From contig NZ_AHOO02000005.1 in NCBI RefSeq assembly GCF_000244755.1, positions 372,001 through 436,000 of the forward strand: a stretch of 64,000 nt of DNA, read 5' to 3'. The notes beneath the pieces were generated by a model. The model was not told the DNA's origin. It ran no database searches and saw nothing but the letters and a program-made list of their open reading frames with translations. The position numbers and the translations under genes were made by a program. This document shows, piece after piece, positions 1-10,158 of the stretch (positions are counted from its first letter, which is position 1; each line of letters opens with the position of its first letter). This DNA comes from Leptospira licerasiae serovar Varillal str. VAR 010 (GTDB lineage Bacteria > Spirochaetota > Leptospiria > Leptospirales > Leptospiraceae).

Positions 1-103
1 AATTTTCGGGAGAGACCCAGCGGATCTCTTCCAATCCAAAACAGATTTTTTCCAGATCCGATTTTATAGGATCCGGAAGAGTGAGTCCTAAAAAACTTCT
101 CAT
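1..103 (-). CDS. thpR: RNA 2',3'-cyclic phosphodiesterase (ThpR/LigT-like), N-terminal part
   Basis: The first 34 codons of a leftward gene cut by the window edge. The ATG at 103-101 shares an ATGA overlap with the TGA of the upstream gene pabBC, so the two are translationally coupled. The peptide opens [11 protein letters not shown] and carries LEEIRWVSPEN, the pattern at the start of the 2H phosphoesterase ThpR/LigT (hydrophobic strand, L-P-D, then R-W-V-x-P-E-N before the first HxTL motif, which lies outside). Family members hydrolyse 2',3'-cyclic phosphate ends of RNA. The assignment rests on the N-terminus only; the two catalytic HxTx motifs cannot be seen. Confidence 0.72.
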   Translation of the reverse strand, partial: MRSFLGLTLPDPIKSDLEKICFGLEEIRWVSPEN

Positions 104-1911
104 TCGAAATCCACTCCGGAAACTCTTCTGACACCTCGAAGAGAATTTACCAAAATGATCTTAGAAGCAAGACTCAGATCTTGTTTTGAAATTTTCGTTT
201 CCTTAACTTTTAATCTTCGGACCCATTGTTTTCGAGCGACACCGGGCAATAGTCCCTCTTCCAAAGAAGGTGTAATCCATTCTTTATTTAGAAACAGAAA
301 GATAGAATAAATGGAGCCCTCCGTCAGATAACCGTCCGTATTCGTATAAATCTGATCCAGATAACCTTTGGAAATTGCCAATTCATATCCTTCCGAAAAA
401 ATTTCCCGAATATTTGTCTTATGATAAAAGAACCGATTTTTTCTATCGATAGAAGTTCCACTCAAGAGAATCTTTCCCTCTTTGGGACCTGAATGAAATT
501 CGGAAACTTCAGATCGGAATTCTCCGCTACGCAAAAGAATAATTTTCACTCTATATTTTTTGTCAGATGTAATTTTTCCTTCTGCTTCACGAATTACGGA
601 TTCCCATTCTTCTTCTTTCCAAACAAACCCTAACTCTTTTGAGGACATTCTCATTCTTTCTTTATGATCTTTTAAAAAATAGATTTTTCTCCTCTTACAG
701 ATCATTGTTGTAAATAGGTGAAAATTCTCTTTTGTATCGCTCAAAAATTTTGCTTTGGACCAACATTCTTCCCATTCCGCATTCGGATCTGAACCGATCG
801 TAATTCCGGAACCTACTCCCATCCTTCCTTTTTTTTGCCCGGACGGATCTTGTAAAAACTCAAGAGTCCGGATCGCGATGGAAGAAATTTCTTTCTGGGG
901 AGAAAGATAAAATATTCCGCCGGTATAAACTCCTCTCTTTTTTTCCAAACTATGGATGATCTCCGAGGATCTTTTTTTAGGGGCCCCGGTGATAGAACCC
1001 CCGGGGAATAAAGCCTCTAAAATATCCGTCCATTTTGTCCCAGAAGAAAGTTCGGAATTCACCTCGCTAGTCATTTGAAATACAGTTGGATATTCTTCGA
1101 TGGAGAAAAGTTTTGAAACTCCTACTGAGCCGGGCAAAGAAATTCTTCCCAAATCGTTGCGGAGAAGATCAGTGATCATCAAATTTTCGGCCCTATCTTT
1201 TTCCGAAACGGAAAGTTCTAACTTCAATTTTTGATCTTCCGCAGGATCATTTCCTCTGGGTCTAGTTCCTTTCATCGGAACCGTCCTGATCAGATCCGAT
1301 TTCCTTTCCCAAAATAGTTCCGGAGAGAAGGAAAGAATATCTCTCTGCATCGGGATGGAATCTCCGGTATGGATCCAAGCTTCGTATGGGACCGGTTGTT
1401 TTTTTCTGAGATCAAAGAACAATCTTGCGAGTGAACCTTCTAGTTCAATTTCCAAAGGAAATGTAAAATTGACCTGGTAGATGTCTCCTTCGTAGAGAAA
1501 GTTCCGGATCTTATAAAAATTTTCTTCGTATTCTTTAAAATCTATCCCTGATTTGATTTTCGCAGAATAACCTTTATCCTTAAATTTAGATTCCCAATCC
1601 GAAATTTCAGCCGGGCCCAAGATTTTTCGCCCGGAAAAAATCCCGAACCAAAAGAGAGGATCTTCCGAAACTTCTTCCATATTGTCAGGGTTTAAAAATA
1701 AATCTCCGGCTTCGTAGGAGATCCAACCTGCGGCGTGAAATCCTTGTGAGACCTTGTTTTGAATTTCTGAGAGGAATTTTTTTGCTTCGCTTCGTCGATT
1801 AGTAGTAAGAATCTCATTCGGCTCCGTTAGAACTAGACATCCCTCTGCAGAGAAACCTTCTCCTAAATAAATAAAGGGTTTCCTGGAGTTTTGAAAAAGA
1901 TCGGAAATCAT
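100..1911 (-). CDS. pabBC: fused aminodeoxychorismate synthase component I / aminodeoxychorismate lyase
   Basis: A 603-residue two-domain protein making p-aminobenzoate for folate. Residues about 60-395 are a chorismate-binding PabB domain, with PMKGTRPRG (212-220), [10 protein letters not shown] (248-257) and [12 protein letters not shown] (304-315). Residues about 398-603 are a class IV aminotransferase (PabC) domain, with the HKTN lysine near 498, TEGSIYS (530-536) and LPGVAR (555-560). The fusion would convert chorismate plus ammonia (from a PabA partner elsewhere) to aminodeoxychorismate, then to PABA and pyruvate. It is followed by thpR with a 4-base overlap. Its start is back to back with the rightward histidine kinase gene, so both promoters must overlap the other gene's 5' end. 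folE and purT lie elsewhere in the window but are not linked to it. Confidence 0.93.
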   Translation of the reverse strand: MISDLFQNSRKPFIYLGEGFSAEGCLVLTEPNEILTTNRRSEAKKFLSEIQNKVSQGFHAAGWISYEAGDLFLNPDNMEEVSEDPLFWFGIFSGRKILGPAEISDWESKFKDKGYSAKIKSGIDFKEYEENFYKIRNFLYEGDIYQVNFTFPLEIELEGSLARLFFDLRKKQPVPYEAWIHTGDSIPMQRDILSFSPELFWERKSDLIRTVPMKGTRPRGNDPAEDQKLKLELSVSEKDRAENLMITDLLRNDLGRISLPGSVGVSKLFSIEEYPTVFQMTSEVNSELSSGTKWTDILEALFPGGSITGAPKKRSSEIIHSLEKKRGVYTGGIFYLSPQKEISSIAIRTLEFLQDPSGQKKGRMGVGSGITIGSDPNAEWEECWSKAKFLSDTKENFHLFTTMICKRRKIYFLKDHKERMRMSSKELGFVWKEEEWESVIREAEGKITSDKKYRVKIILLRSGEFRSEVSEFHSGPKEGKILLSGTSIDRKNRFFYHKTNIREIFSEGYELAISKGYLDQIYTNTDGYLTEGSIYSIFLFLNKEWITPSLEEGLLPGVARKQWVRRLKVKETKISKQDLSLASKIILVNSLRGVRRVSGVDFE

Positions 1912-1964
1912 TGGAAAAGGTCTCAGGACCTTATTCTCAGTTGCTTCCGAATCCTAAAAGCGAA

Positions 1965-4112
1965 ATGAATAAGATCCTAAGATTAATGTTATCTAGATCT
2001 CTCAAATTTTTCCGAACCCCTGCGAAATTCCTTTTAGTGGCCTTTGTTTATTTTCTGTTGGGAAAATTCGGAGAGTCCTTTGGGACTTTTTCGGATTACG
2101 CATCTCCCATTTGGCCGGCATCCGGATGGGGACTTGTCACTCCTTTATTATTCGGAAGGATTTCGTACTTCGGGATCTTTACAGGTTCCTTTTTATACAA
2201 CTGCCAACTCCGACACGCAGATCTTCCGGGACAAGATCTAAGTATTTATTTCGGGGCTGCAATGCTTATCGCCTGCGGAAGCACTTTGCAATCTTTTACG
2301 GGCGCTTATTTATACAAAAAGTTTATCCCTGAATTAGATCTTACCAAGAACACTACCTTCGTTCTCAGATTTCTTTGGATAGAAACATTAGTTTGTATCA
2401 TTGCAGCAACAATCGCATGTTCCGGACTTCTATTCTTAGGGATCTTGGACTTAAAGGCATTTTTTTCTACTTGGATCATTTGGTGGATAGGGGATTCTTT
2501 AGGAGTATTCGTATATTTTCCGTTTTTCTTAAGTTGGTTAGGACCGGGAGTTGCGAGATTCCAGGTACATTCTTGGAAAGAAAGTTTGGGGCTAGTTTCC
2601 TTCTTAATTTTACTAGGAGGAGGTATCTTTTACTTCTTTAGCATCAACGAAATACCTGCATATTTCCCGCTTTCCTATCTACTGATCGCAGTCATTTCAC
2701 TAGTCTCTCTCAGATTTGGAGGAAAAGAATCCTCACTAGTGCTTATAATCGTTTCCATTATTGCAATTTTAGGGACCGCACAAGGTCACTCATATAATTT
2801 CCCAGCTTCCAAGGAAGTTTCCCTTCTTCTTTTGCAAAGTTTTCTTTCTGCGATCTCAATCGCTTCTCTTCTAGCTTTATCCGTAGTGAAGGAAAGAATG
2901 GATGCACAAGCCGAGATATATCTTTCCCATAAAAGATTGGAAGATCTGGTTACGGAAAGGACGCAGGAGCTAGATCGTTCTTACCGTTTCTTAGGAGCAA
3001 GCGAAGCAATATACAAGGGTTTATTCGAGAATGTTCCTATCGCAATTTTAGAATGTGATTACTCTGAAGTAAGAAGAATGTTGGGCGAATTGCCTAAGAT
3101 GTCCAGAAAGGAATTCTCCAAATTCCTAAGAACTAATCCTAAATTCGTTTCCGAGTGTTATGAAACCGTAAGCGTGATAGACGCAAACAAAGAATCGGTC
3201 AGATTATTCGAAGCAAGCTCAAAGGAAGAAGTTCTATTTCTCGCCAGGAACTTTTTTCGAAAAGGAAACGAACAGTATTTTAAAAAGCTTCTGACCCGAA
3301 TACATTTCGGAGCAAGAATACTTCATACCGAAGTTACATTATCCACCTGCAATGGAAAACGATTCGAGGCATCCATTCGTTGGTCCTTGGCACCTGAATT
3401 CGAAGAAACATTCTCTTCTACGATCATAACTGTCACAGAGATCACCGATAAAAAACAAGCGGAGAGGCAGTTAAAATCTTCCTTAAAAGAAAAGGAAGTA
3501 ATGCTAAAAGAGATCCATCACAGAGTAAAAAATAATCTTCAAGTAATTTCCAGCTTATTCAATCTTCAGTCGGAATACGAAAGCGATCCTAAGATCCATG
3601 AGGCATTTACTGAAAGCCAAAATCGGATCCAGACCATGGCGTTAATCCATGATGAGCTATACCAATCCAACGATTTGGGAAATGTAGAATTTTCAGTTTA
3701 TTCCAAAAGACTTGCAGAGAAGATCAGATCCGCTTATAAGATCGGAGCGGAAACAAGAGTGGATGTGATATCAAATCCTATTAATTTAGAGATCAGCATT
3801 GCAATTCCACTCGGACTCGCATTGAACGAACTACTCACGAATTCTTTCAAATACGCATTCCCGAATCATTATTCTCCTTCCGAAGAAAGACCAAAGATCC
3901 AAGTCAGACTGCAAAAAAAGGAGAAGGTAGTAATTTTAGAAGTTTCAGACAACGGGATCGGTTTGCCCAACGAGTTAAACCCAATCGCAACTCACACATT
4001 CGGACTCACTTTAGTTCAAGTTCTAACCAAACAATTGAAAGGAAAATTGGATTTTTCCAGCGTTAAAGACCGGGGGGCCAGCTTCCAAATCCGTTTTGAA
4101 CTTCCAAATTAG
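1965..4112 (+). CDS. MASE1-PAS sensor histidine kinase (HisKA_2 type)
   Basis: Membrane sensor kinase of about 715 residues. The N-terminal 290 residues form a run of hydrophobic helices resembling the MASE1 sensor ([10 protein letters not shown] near its start). A coiled coil ([13 protein letters not shown]) and a degenerate PAS domain follow, then a HisKA_2 dimerisation domain with [13 protein letters not shown], whose histidine near residue 518 is the likely phosphoacceptor. The ATPase domain shows the N box ([13 protein letters not shown]), G1 (DNGIGLP) and G2 (FGLTLVQVL). The frame is open back to a TTG at 1911, which would abut the pabBC start; I prefer the ATG at 1965, which leaves 53 bases for a promoter. 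No response regulator is adjacent, so the partner is unknown. Confidence 0.88.
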   Translation: MNKILRLMLSRSLKFFRTPAKFLLVAFVYFLLGKFGESFGTFSDYASPIWPASGWGLVTPLLFGRISYFGIFTGSFLYNCQLRHADLPGQDLSIYFGAAMLIACGSTLQSFTGAYLYKKFIPELDLTKNTTFVLRFLWIETLVCIIAATIACSGLLFLGILDLKAFFSTWIIWWIGDSLGVFVYFPFFLSWLGPGVARFQVHSWKESLGLVSFLILLGGGIFYFFSINEIPAYFPLSYLLIAVISLVSLRFGGKESSLVLIIVSIIAILGTAQGHSYNFPASKEVSLLLLQSFLSAISIASLLALSVVKERMDAQAEIYLSHKRLEDLVTERTQELDRSYRFLGASEAIYKGLFENVPIAILECDYSEVRRMLGELPKMSRKEFSKFLRTNPKFVSECYETVSVIDANKESVRLFEASSKEEVLFLARNFFRKGNEQYFKKLLTRIHFGARILHTEVTLSTCNGKRFEASIRWSLAPEFEETFSSTIITVTEITDKKQAERQLKSSLKEKEVMLKEIHHRVKNNLQVISSLFNLQSEYESDPKIHEAFTESQNRIQTMALIHDELYQSNDLGNVEFSVYSKRLAEKIRSAYKIGAETRVDVISNPINLEISIAIPLGLALNELLTNSFKYAFPNHYSPSEERPKIQVRLQKKEKVVILEVSDNGIGLPNELNPIATHTFGLTLVQVLTKQLKGKLDFSSVKDRGASFQIRFELPN

Positions 4113-4157
4113 GAAAATTCCTTGCGAACCAGTTCTCCAAATCGGAGTAAGTAGAAC

Positions 4158-4784
4158 ATGAGAACAAAGCCTCCTAGTCCGATCGCCAACAGAGCGGAAG
4201 CAAGAAGAGAACAGATCTTGGAAGCAGCATTGGATGTATTCTCCGAAAAAGGATACCACGAGGCGGGGATCGCAGACATAGCCGGAAAATTAAACATAGG
4301 TCATGGGACCTGTTATCGTTATTTTAAGAATAAATTAGATATCCTACATGCTTTGGTGGATCGTATACTTCTAGGATTATTAGAAGTAGTCCGTAAAGAA
4401 AGTCCTGAAAAATCAAATACGATAGAAGAATACAGAAACCAGATAAAGAATATCGGTTTGGAACTATTTCAACTTTTCAGCAAAGACCCAAGACAAGCAA
4501 AGATCGTTTTTTTCGAAGCAATGGCCTTGGACGAAACTGTAAAAAGAAAAGTGCAATTGGGAATAGATAAAAGCGCAAGGCTTACAGAGTTGTATCTAAA
4601 GAACGGTGTAAAAAAAGGATTTTTAAGAAAAGAATTAGATACTCGTATAGCATCTCAGGCGGTAAATGCTATGATGTTCGAAGGGATACGGATAAACCTT
4701 TCTTCCAAGGTGGACTCCAAATTTGCGAAACGTTGGTTGGATGAAATGCCCACCCTTATGTTAGAAGGAATGGGCAAACGTTAA
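4158..4784 (+). CDS. TetR/AcrR family transcriptional regulator
   Basis: A 208-residue protein with an N-terminal TetR helix-turn-helix at about residues 12-60: REQILEAALDVF, then GIADIAGKLNIGHGTCYRYF and KLDILHAL. The C-terminal half is a helical ligand and dimerisation domain without close recognisable motifs. It lies 45 bases after the histidine kinase and converges with the alpha/beta hydrolase gene, ending 9 bases from it. Two palindromes upstream of the hydrolase and of the next membrane gene (5757-5777, 5839-5854) are plausible operators for it; this is inference from position. The family suggests repression relieved by a small ligand. Confidence 0.9.
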   Translation: MRTKPPSPIANRAEARREQILEAALDVFSEKGYHEAGIADIAGKLNIGHGTCYRYFKNKLDILHALVDRILLGLLEVVRKESPEKSNTIEEYRNQIKNIGLELFQLFSKDPRQAKIVFFEAMALDETVKRKVQLGIDKSARLTELYLKNGVKKGFLRKELDTRIASQAVNAMMFEGIRINLSSKVDSKFAKRWLDEMPTLMLEGMGKR

Positions 4785-4793
4785 ATTTACTTT

Positions 4794-5723
4794 TTATAAT
4801 GTAAGGAATTGTACCAGATCTTTTGCAGTCAGTTCCGGAATTTCTTCCATAGGAATATGGCCCGCACCTTCGTAAGTGATGAACTTGGATTTCTGAATAT
4901 CCTTAGTCCAGTTCTGCGCATATTCTAATTTCAGCCAATGATCTTCTTTTCCCCACATGATTAATGTAGGAGTTTTTACCGACTTGATCTCCTCTGAAAT
5001 TTTCGGATCGGTAAACTTCTCCCGCGCAGTCCTGAAAAAATAATTATAAGCCTGTCTGTTTCCCTCTCTCCTGGAAAGATCTACATATCTTGTTTTGATC
5101 TCAAGTGTGATCTTAGAAGGATCTCCATAGACCTCATCCACACTTTTTTCTACCATAAAACTTGGGAGCATATGGCGTGCAAACGGACTTACTATCGGGT
5201 TACTTCCCAAAGCGATCATAGGAGGCATGGGCTGTGCATACCCGGCCGCATCTATCAATACCAACTTTTGGACTTTATTAGGATATTTTAATGCATAATT
5301 CCAGGAGATATATCCACCCATAGAATTTCCGACCAAATAAAAAGAATCCACTTTTAGATATTCCAGAAATCGATTTAGGACTTCTACGCCTTCTTCCAAA
5401 TTTAACTTTTCTAGATCTTCCGGAGGTCCGGTCAAACCGTGGCCTGGAAGATCTAGACGGATAACCCTATAACGAGATTTTAGTAATCCCGCCCAAGCAT
5501 CCCAAGTATGTAAAGAAGAGCATACCCCATGCAATAGTATAATTACTGGACCTTGGCCTTCATCCCTGTAATGGATATTTAGATCCCCGATCGGAGCGAA
5601 CTTTGACTCCGAGTTTGCATACTTCGCCTTTAAATCCTCTAATGAATCGGAACCGATCCCTAAAAATCTACAATCAAGTAGAACGATGAGAAGTAACATT
5701 AAGCTTATTGTTGTTCTTTTCAT
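4794..5723 (-). CDS. alpha/beta hydrolase, probably exported or lipid-anchored
   Basis: About 309 residues with the full alpha/beta hydrolase signature: oxyanion loop (LLHGVCSSLHTWD), nucleophile elbow GNSMGG, acid in MWGKEDHW and histidine in GAGHIPMEE. The start is placed at ATG 5723, preceded by AGGGAAATT, rather than the longer frame to 5795, which would run over a palindrome and the promoter region. From that start the protein opens with a basic then hydrophobic stretch ending LLIVLLDC, a loose lipoprotein signal; aspartate before the cysteine is atypical, so simple export is also possible. It diverges from the membrane protein at 5888. Substrate is unknown; esterase, lipase or dehalogenase-like chemistry are all possible. 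Confidence 0.85.
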   Translation of the reverse strand: MKRTTISLMLLLIVLLDCRFLGIGSDSLEDLKAKYANSESKFAPIGDLNIHYRDEGQGPVIILLHGVCSSLHTWDAWAGLLKSRYRVIRLDLPGHGLTGPPEDLEKLNLEEGVEVLNRFLEYLKVDSFYLVGNSMGGYISWNYALKYPNKVQKLVLIDAAGYAQPMPPMIALGSNPIVSPFARHMLPSFMVEKSVDEVYGDPSKITLEIKTRYVDLSRREGNRQAYNYFFRTAREKFTDPKISEEIKSVKTPTLIMWGKEDHWLKLEYAQNWTKDIQKSKFITYEGAGHIPMEEIPELTAKDLVQFLTL

Positions 5724-5756
5724 AATTTCCCTGTTTAATGAATTCCCATCCAATCG

Positions 5757-5777
5757 GAATGACAGATCCGTCATTTC
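5757..5777. promoter_or_regulatory. operator-like inverted repeat upstream of the hydrolase gene
   Basis: Arms AATGAC and GTCATT separated by 6 bases, with further G and C flanks. Its near edge is 34 bases upstream of the hydrolase ATG (5723). The half-site GAATGA recurs in the second palindrome at 5839-5854. A TetR gene lies just beyond the hydrolase. The spacing between half-sites differs in the two copies, so binding by one protein is not certain. Confidence 0.5.
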
Positions 5778-5838
5778 AGCCCCAAAGTAAAACATGTTTT
5801 TCTTTGAAATTTTTCAGTTTGCCCTATTGACAAAAACT

Positions 5839-5854
5839 GAATGATATGTCATTC
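5839..5854. promoter_or_regulatory. operator-like inverted repeat upstream of the membrane protein gene
   Basis: Perfect arms GAATGA and TCATTC around a 4-base centre. It begins 7 bases after a TTGACA hexamer (5827-5832), where a bound repressor would block RNA polymerase. Its downstream edge is 34 bases before the ATG at 5888, mirroring the first site. No convincing -10 box could be fixed at 17 bases from TTGACA. Confidence 0.5.
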
Positions 5855-5887
5855 TTATATCCAATCAAGGTGAGGAGTTACAATCCA

Positions 5888-6781
5888 ATGGTTCAAGTGG
5901 ATGTTTTTTGGGCTTACGGCCTGGGAGCCGGTTATGCAATGGCCGCAGCTCGCCAAATTAAAAAATTGCAGGCAGGAGAAACCACTGCAGGTTCTCTACC
6001 TTCTGTCAAAAAGGAAGAGAAGAAGCTTCCATTTTGGAAGAATACCTACTTCATCTCCAACCTTCTTTATTTAGGTTTATTATTCGCACCTTCCGGTCTG
6101 TATCTGGTTTGGCAGTTTACAAGTTGGGAAACAATGCATGCTGGGGGCAAGTCAATGCCAGGTTGGCTTGTGGCTCTATTCGGTTTAACGAATATTTCCC
6201 AAGGAATTTTAGGCTTCTGGGTTGTGTGGAAATTATTAGAAGCCGGAAAAAATTTCTTAGCGTATCTGCAAGTTCCTGCAGGTTACTTCGGAATGTTCTT
6301 CATCCTAGTTCATGGATGGGATGGAACGGGTTATAAAAGATTTTTCTCAGAGTCGGTGGAGCAATTTCAAACCTGGACTTGGGCAACAGCAATCAACTGG
6401 TTAACCTCTGATGTTGCGATCACCCTATACGTAATGGGAGTGATCTTAATTCCGATCCTGATCGTTTCACTTTTGAAAATCGAAAAAGAAGGTTGGGAAT
6501 TAGGTGGTTCCGGAGAATTTTCCGTCAAAAAATCTACTTCCGGTCTTGCTTCTACGATTGCGTTCTTAGGGACAGTTTTTGTAGGCGCATTGGGATTTGC
6601 GATTATCTCCAGTGTGATTATTCATCAACTGGGTTGGATACTCGGAGCAACCGTTTCCGTTTTAGTGATTTATGTTTTAGGAATTTCTAAATTTGGATTA
6701 TTCCCGATCTTATATAAAAGCGTTTTACAATCCGAATCTGAAACCGGCGGTAAACTACAAAGCGTTCGTTCTGCTGCCTAA
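5888..6781 (+). CDS. polytopic membrane protein of unknown function
   Basis: A protein of about 297 residues that I do not recognise. It has roughly seven hydrophobic helices, including a first short segment (FWAYGLGAGYAMAAA), a charged linker rich in lysine (about 24-45), and long helices around 50-70, 90-115, 125-145, 190-210, 235-260 and 265-285. The start is taken at ATG 5888, preceded by GGTGAGGAG (5869-5877); the frame is open further back to 5846, but that would include the operator-like palindrome. It is divergent from the hydrolase and likely shares its control. A strong terminator follows directly. A transport or membrane enzyme role is possible but nothing in the sequence decides it. 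Confidence 0.8.
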   Translation: MVQVDVFWAYGLGAGYAMAAARQIKKLQAGETTAGSLPSVKKEEKKLPFWKNTYFISNLLYLGLLFAPSGLYLVWQFTSWETMHAGGKSMPGWLVALFGLTNISQGILGFWVVWKLLEAGKNFLAYLQVPAGYFGMFFILVHGWDGTGYKRFFSESVEQFQTWTWATAINWLTSDVAITLYVMGVILIPILIVSLLKIEKEGWELGGSGEFSVKKSTSGLASTIAFLGTVFVGALGFAIISSVIIHQLGWILGATVSVLVIYVLGISKFGLFPILYKSVLQSESETGGKLQSVRSAA

Positions 6782-6814
6782 GAAGCGCCTTCTTTAGAAC
6801 CGTTCAAATTTTTC

Positions 6815-6847
6815 GCTCTGGAGGGTTTAATCCCCCAGAGCTTTTTT
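6815..6847 (+). terminator. rho-independent terminator
   Basis: Stem GCTCTGG pairs with CCAGAGC, extended by GGG/CCC with one bulged A, and is followed by TTTTTT. It ends the membrane protein transcript and overlaps the 3' end of the convergent PLP enzyme gene, whose stop is at 6827. Confidence 0.85.
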
Positions 6848-8329
6848 GTATTCTTCGATTAGAAGATCCGGATTTTCTCTTCCGATAGAAATTCTGATCA
6901 AACTTGGATCCAGTCCAACTTCTTTCAAAAATCCTCTGCCTGATTCTGTGGAAACTAACTCATAATGGGCGAGATACATGTACAACATATTCAGTGTGAA
7001 TTCCGTCCCGAAACTAGGTCCTTTTAACAATCTTAAAGAATTGTAAAATGGTTCCAATGGAACTCCAGGCTCGATCGTGATCACTCCGCAATGAAGATCT
7101 TTATTTCTTGCGATCTTAGAAAAATTCCCGTGATTTTCTTCGGAGCCGCTCCAATGAACCGCCTTGATCTTTGGATGATTCGAGAAGAAGTTTGCGAGTA
7201 TCGCAGCGTTCCTTCCTATCTCTTTGACTCTTTCAACATAACCTTCTAACTCGAAGGACATACGTTCACAATCCCTGATATAAGGAGTTTCCAAAAACTC
7301 GGGAGTATCCTTCTTTAATATTTCAAAATATGGAGAAGAAGGGTTCAAAAACAATGCACCCATCATCACATCTGCGTGTCCGGACGCAAACTTGGTCAAA
7401 CTTTCCACGATCACGTCCGCATAAGGAGAAAGATCCACAACTGCGGAGCCCGCCACGGAGATATCTGCTATTAATGGGATTCCGTATTTTTCTAAAAGTT
7501 TTTTGAGTTCGGGGTAATCGGGGACTTGGATGAGAGGATTTGTAGGAGATTCCGTAAGGATTGCGGCAACTCTATGGCCTTCTTTAGAAAGGAATTCTTC
7601 TAGTTCTTTTAAGTCGACCACATCGTGGAATATATGAGAACCTCTAGAATATTTTTCTAATATTCTAATATTATCAACGTACAACCATCCGAGCCTAAGC
7701 CAGATATCTTTTCCTTCTTTCGCACGGACTTTATCTAAGGTCCTAAAAGCAGCATAGACTGCGTTCATTCCGGAAGTTGCCAGATAAACTTGCAGGTTTT
7801 TACCCGGATACAAAGCGGATAACGATCCTTCTACACTTTGATAAGGTTTTTCTTTTCTGGATTCTTCTTGATAAACTGAATCTATAAGTCCTTTCTTGAA
7901 TAAGTAATCTTCTGCTTTGCGGGAAGATAATAAACAGCCCGTATGTTGGATGAAAGATAATATTTTGGATTCGTTTTCTTTATGAGGAGGAATCGTTAAG
8001 GTGATGATCCCTTCGTCTTCAATGATTCTTGCTCCTTCTATTCCAAAAAAGGAAACAATATGATCGGCAGCTTTACGAGAGTTTACGATAAACTGAGGGC
8101 CGTCGACTCCCTTAGTCTCTCTGTTATGATCTAGGATTTTTTCTACATAAGCATGGGCAACAAAACGAGGATATCCCGCTTTTAATCTGGATAGAGTTTC
8201 CGTTCTTTTTTCTTCGTAACCTATTACGTCCGCGACTTCCGGAAGGCTCATAGAAACCGCATGTATATTTTCGAATGGTATTCTTTCCCCGCAGATCCTT
8301 CGATGCGGTTCTTCTATCTCTAGTATCAT
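6827..8329 (-). CDS. cystathionine gamma-synthase-like PLP enzyme (long form)
   Basis: A 500-residue Cys/Met-metabolism PLP enzyme. The C-terminal 370 residues carry the fold: an [13 protein letters not shown] phosphate-binding segment, LTESPTNPL, the ADISVAGS strand, and [16 protein letters not shown] containing the Schiff-base lysine. Bacterial MetB/MetC proteins are about 380-400 residues; this one has about 110 extra at the N-terminus ([32 protein letters not shown]). That pattern resembles fungal-type cystathionine gamma-synthases as I remember them, which suggests a role in transsulfuration; the exact reaction (gamma-synthase or lyase) is not settled. It lies 77 bases after prfA on the same strand and could be cotranscribed. 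Confidence 0.82.
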   Translation of the reverse strand: MILEIEEPHRRICGERIPFENIHAVSMSLPEVADVIGYEEKRTETLSRLKAGYPRFVAHAYVEKILDHNRETKGVDGPQFIVNSRKAADHIVSFFGIEGARIIEDEGIITLTIPPHKENESKILSFIQHTGCLLSSRKAEDYLFKKGLIDSVYQEESRKEKPYQSVEGSLSALYPGKNLQVYLATSGMNAVYAAFRTLDKVRAKEGKDIWLRLGWLYVDNIRILEKYSRGSHIFHDVVDLKELEEFLSKEGHRVAAILTESPTNPLIQVPDYPELKKLLEKYGIPLIADISVAGSAVVDLSPYADVIVESLTKFASGHADVMMGALFLNPSSPYFEILKKDTPEFLETPYIRDCERMSFELEGYVERVKEIGRNAAILANFFSNHPKIKAVHWSGSEENHGNFSKIARNKDLHCGVITIEPGVPLEPFYNSLRLLKGPSFGTEFTLNMLYMYLAHYELVSTESGRGFLKEVGLDPSLIRISIGRENPDLLIEEYKKALGD

Positions 8330-8406
8330 ATTCTGATTACCATCGCAAAATTATAGGCGGAAACATCAACTTTATTCGGCTGTACGAACGAAAGTCTAAA
8401 ACGATT

Positions 8407-9471
8407 CTAATTTGTTTGTGAGTTTGCGAGACGTTTGACTCTGTCTTCTTCCGTTAAGGCGTTAATCAAATCGTCCAGATCTCCTTCCATTATAGCAGAA
8501 AGATTATGACTAGTGAATCCGATCCTATGGTCTGTACATCTTCCTTGCGGAAAATTATAAGTTCGTATTCTTTCGGATCTATCTCCAGAACCGACCATCT
8601 GTTTTTTGAGAGCATCAGCCGCGGCCTTCTTTTCTTCTGCCTGCTTTTCTAATATCCTGGCGCTCAAGATCCTCATCGCTTTCGCTTTGTTTTTGTGTTG
8701 GGATTTTTCATCCTGACAAGCAACTGCGATCCCGGTCGGAATATGAGTAATCCGAACCGCAGAGTCTGTGGTGTTAACGTGCTGACCGCCGGATCCGGAT
8801 GAACGATACACATCCACTCTCAGATCATTTTCGTTAATATTGATCTCCGATTCTTCCGCTTCAGGTAAAACGGCAACAGTCACAGCGCTTGTGTGAATCC
8901 TTCCTCCGGATTCCGTTGCAGGAATTCTTTGCACTCTATGAGTTCCCGCTTCGAATTTAAAAAGATCATAGGCCCTATCGTTTTCCATCGCGAAGATGAT
9001 CTCTTTTAATCCGCCTATCCCGGTTGGAGAAGAATCTATGATCTCATGACGGATACCGTGTTTGTCCGCATACTTGGTGTACATTCTAAACAGGTCGGAA
9101 ACGAATAGTCCTGCTTCTTCTCCACCGGTCCCTGCTCTTATCTCGAGCAGTATATTTTTGCCGGAATTAGGATCTGGAGGAAGAAGTAGGATCTCCAACT
9201 CCTTTTCCAAACTTTCTATCCTTTCTTCCGCTTCTTTGCGCTCTTCTTCGTACATAGAGCGCATATCCCCGTCTTTTTCGGTTTTTAAAAGTTCTTCGGC
9301 ATCTTTTTTGTTCTGAATTAACTTTTGGTATTCGGTAATTTTATCGAATAAGGGCGTGAGTCGGGAACGTTCCTTATAAAGTCGTTTTAAATCATCCGGA
9401 TTGGACGCAGTCGTGAGTTCGTCCGATATTTTGAGGTATTTTTGTTGTATTTTTTCTAGTCTGTCTAACAT
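8407..9471 (-). CDS. prfA: peptide chain release factor 1
   Basis: A 354-residue class I release factor that ends translation at UAA and UAG. The catalytic GGQ is in [17 protein letters not shown] (near residue 228). The PAT tripeptide of [10 protein letters not shown], just before [12 protein letters not shown], lies outside the codon-recognition loop and is a normal RF1 feature. Length and domain order (coiled N-terminal domain, central recognition domain, GGQ domain, basic C-terminus) match the family. In many bacteria prfA is followed by prmC; here the next gene is a PLP enzyme instead. Its start is 40 bases from the divergent EcsC-like gene. Confidence 0.97.
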   Translation of the reverse strand: MLDRLEKIQQKYLKISDELTTASNPDDLKRLYKERSRLTPLFDKITEYQKLIQNKKDAEELLKTEKDGDMRSMYEEERKEAEERIESLEKELEILLLPPDPNSGKNILLEIRAGTGGEEAGLFVSDLFRMYTKYADKHGIRHEIIDSSPTGIGGLKEIIFAMENDRAYDLFKFEAGTHRVQRIPATESGGRIHTSAVTVAVLPEAEESEININENDLRVDVYRSSGSGGQHVNTTDSAVRITHIPTGIAVACQDEKSQHKNKAKAMRILSARILEKQAEEKKAAADALKKQMVGSGDRSERIRTYNFPQGRCTDHRIGFTSHNLSAIMEGDLDDLINALTEEDRVKRLANSQTN

Positions 9472-9511
9472 AGAAACCGTATCCCATTGCCTTGGTACCT
9501 TACTCCTCTAC

Positions 9512-10135
9512 ATGGAAAACTACAATTCGATTCTCTCCGCAGTTTCCGATCAGATACTGAATCTTTTATCCGGACTACATTCCTATCGCAGCCCTTACGC
9601 TAAGACCGTAGGATCGCCGGATGAGCTCATCCAAGAGTTGACCCAAAAATCATCTCTCCAAACAGGAGCTGCAAGTGCTGCTCTCGCCCTTCCCCAAGGA
9701 CGTTTGGGACTTGTTACATTGGCTCCGGAAATTATTTTAGTCTTAAGGCTCCAAGGTAAATTGGTAAAAGACATCGCCGCTTTATATGGAAAAGAGCATC
9801 AGGTGACTCCCGAACTTATGGCTTATTGTTTGTTCAAGGACAAGACCTCATTCTTCCGGAACGTCTTAAAAGATGCAGGGGCTCGGGTGTTGATCCGACC
9901 GATGGCTTGGAACCTTCTGCAGGATGCTACATACCAGATCGCAAAGAGTTTGATGAAAGGGAAAAAGTTTGCAAAACCTAAAAACGGATTTTGGCTACCG
10001 ATTTTCGGATCCTTACTTTCGGGAGGATATTCCTTTTTGGAAACTCGTAATGTAGCTGCCAGAGCTCGAAAATTATTTTCAAAAGATATTATCAGCGTCC
10101 AATCGGACGAGCCTTGGGCTGAGGAAACTGCCTGA
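9512..10135 (+). CDS. EcsC-like protein
   Basis: A 207-residue protein starting at ATG 9512; the open frame extends back into the divergent prfA, but that start would overlap prfA. The central part (SLQTGAASAALALPQGRLG, LVTLAPEIILVLRLQGKLVKDIAALYG) resembles the EcsC family: a glycine/alanine-rich hairpin followed by a D/E-I-x-L helix and an IAxxYG motif. A lysine-rich segment and a glycine-rich hydrophobic piece (LPIFGSLLSGGYSFLE) lie near the end. The function of EcsC proteins is poorly defined; in Bacillus one is encoded beside an ABC transporter, which is not seen here. The family call is moderate. Confidence 0.6.
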   Translation: MENYNSILSAVSDQILNLLSGLHSYRSPYAKTVGSPDELIQELTQKSSLQTGAASAALALPQGRLGLVTLAPEIILVLRLQGKLVKDIAALYGKEHQVTPELMAYCLFKDKTSFFRNVLKDAGARVLIRPMAWNLLQDATYQIAKSLMKGKKFAKPKNGFWLPIFGSLLSGGYSFLETRNVAARARKLFSKDIISVQSDEPWAEETA

Positions 10136-10158
10136 ACTCAAAATCCACGTTCTATAAA

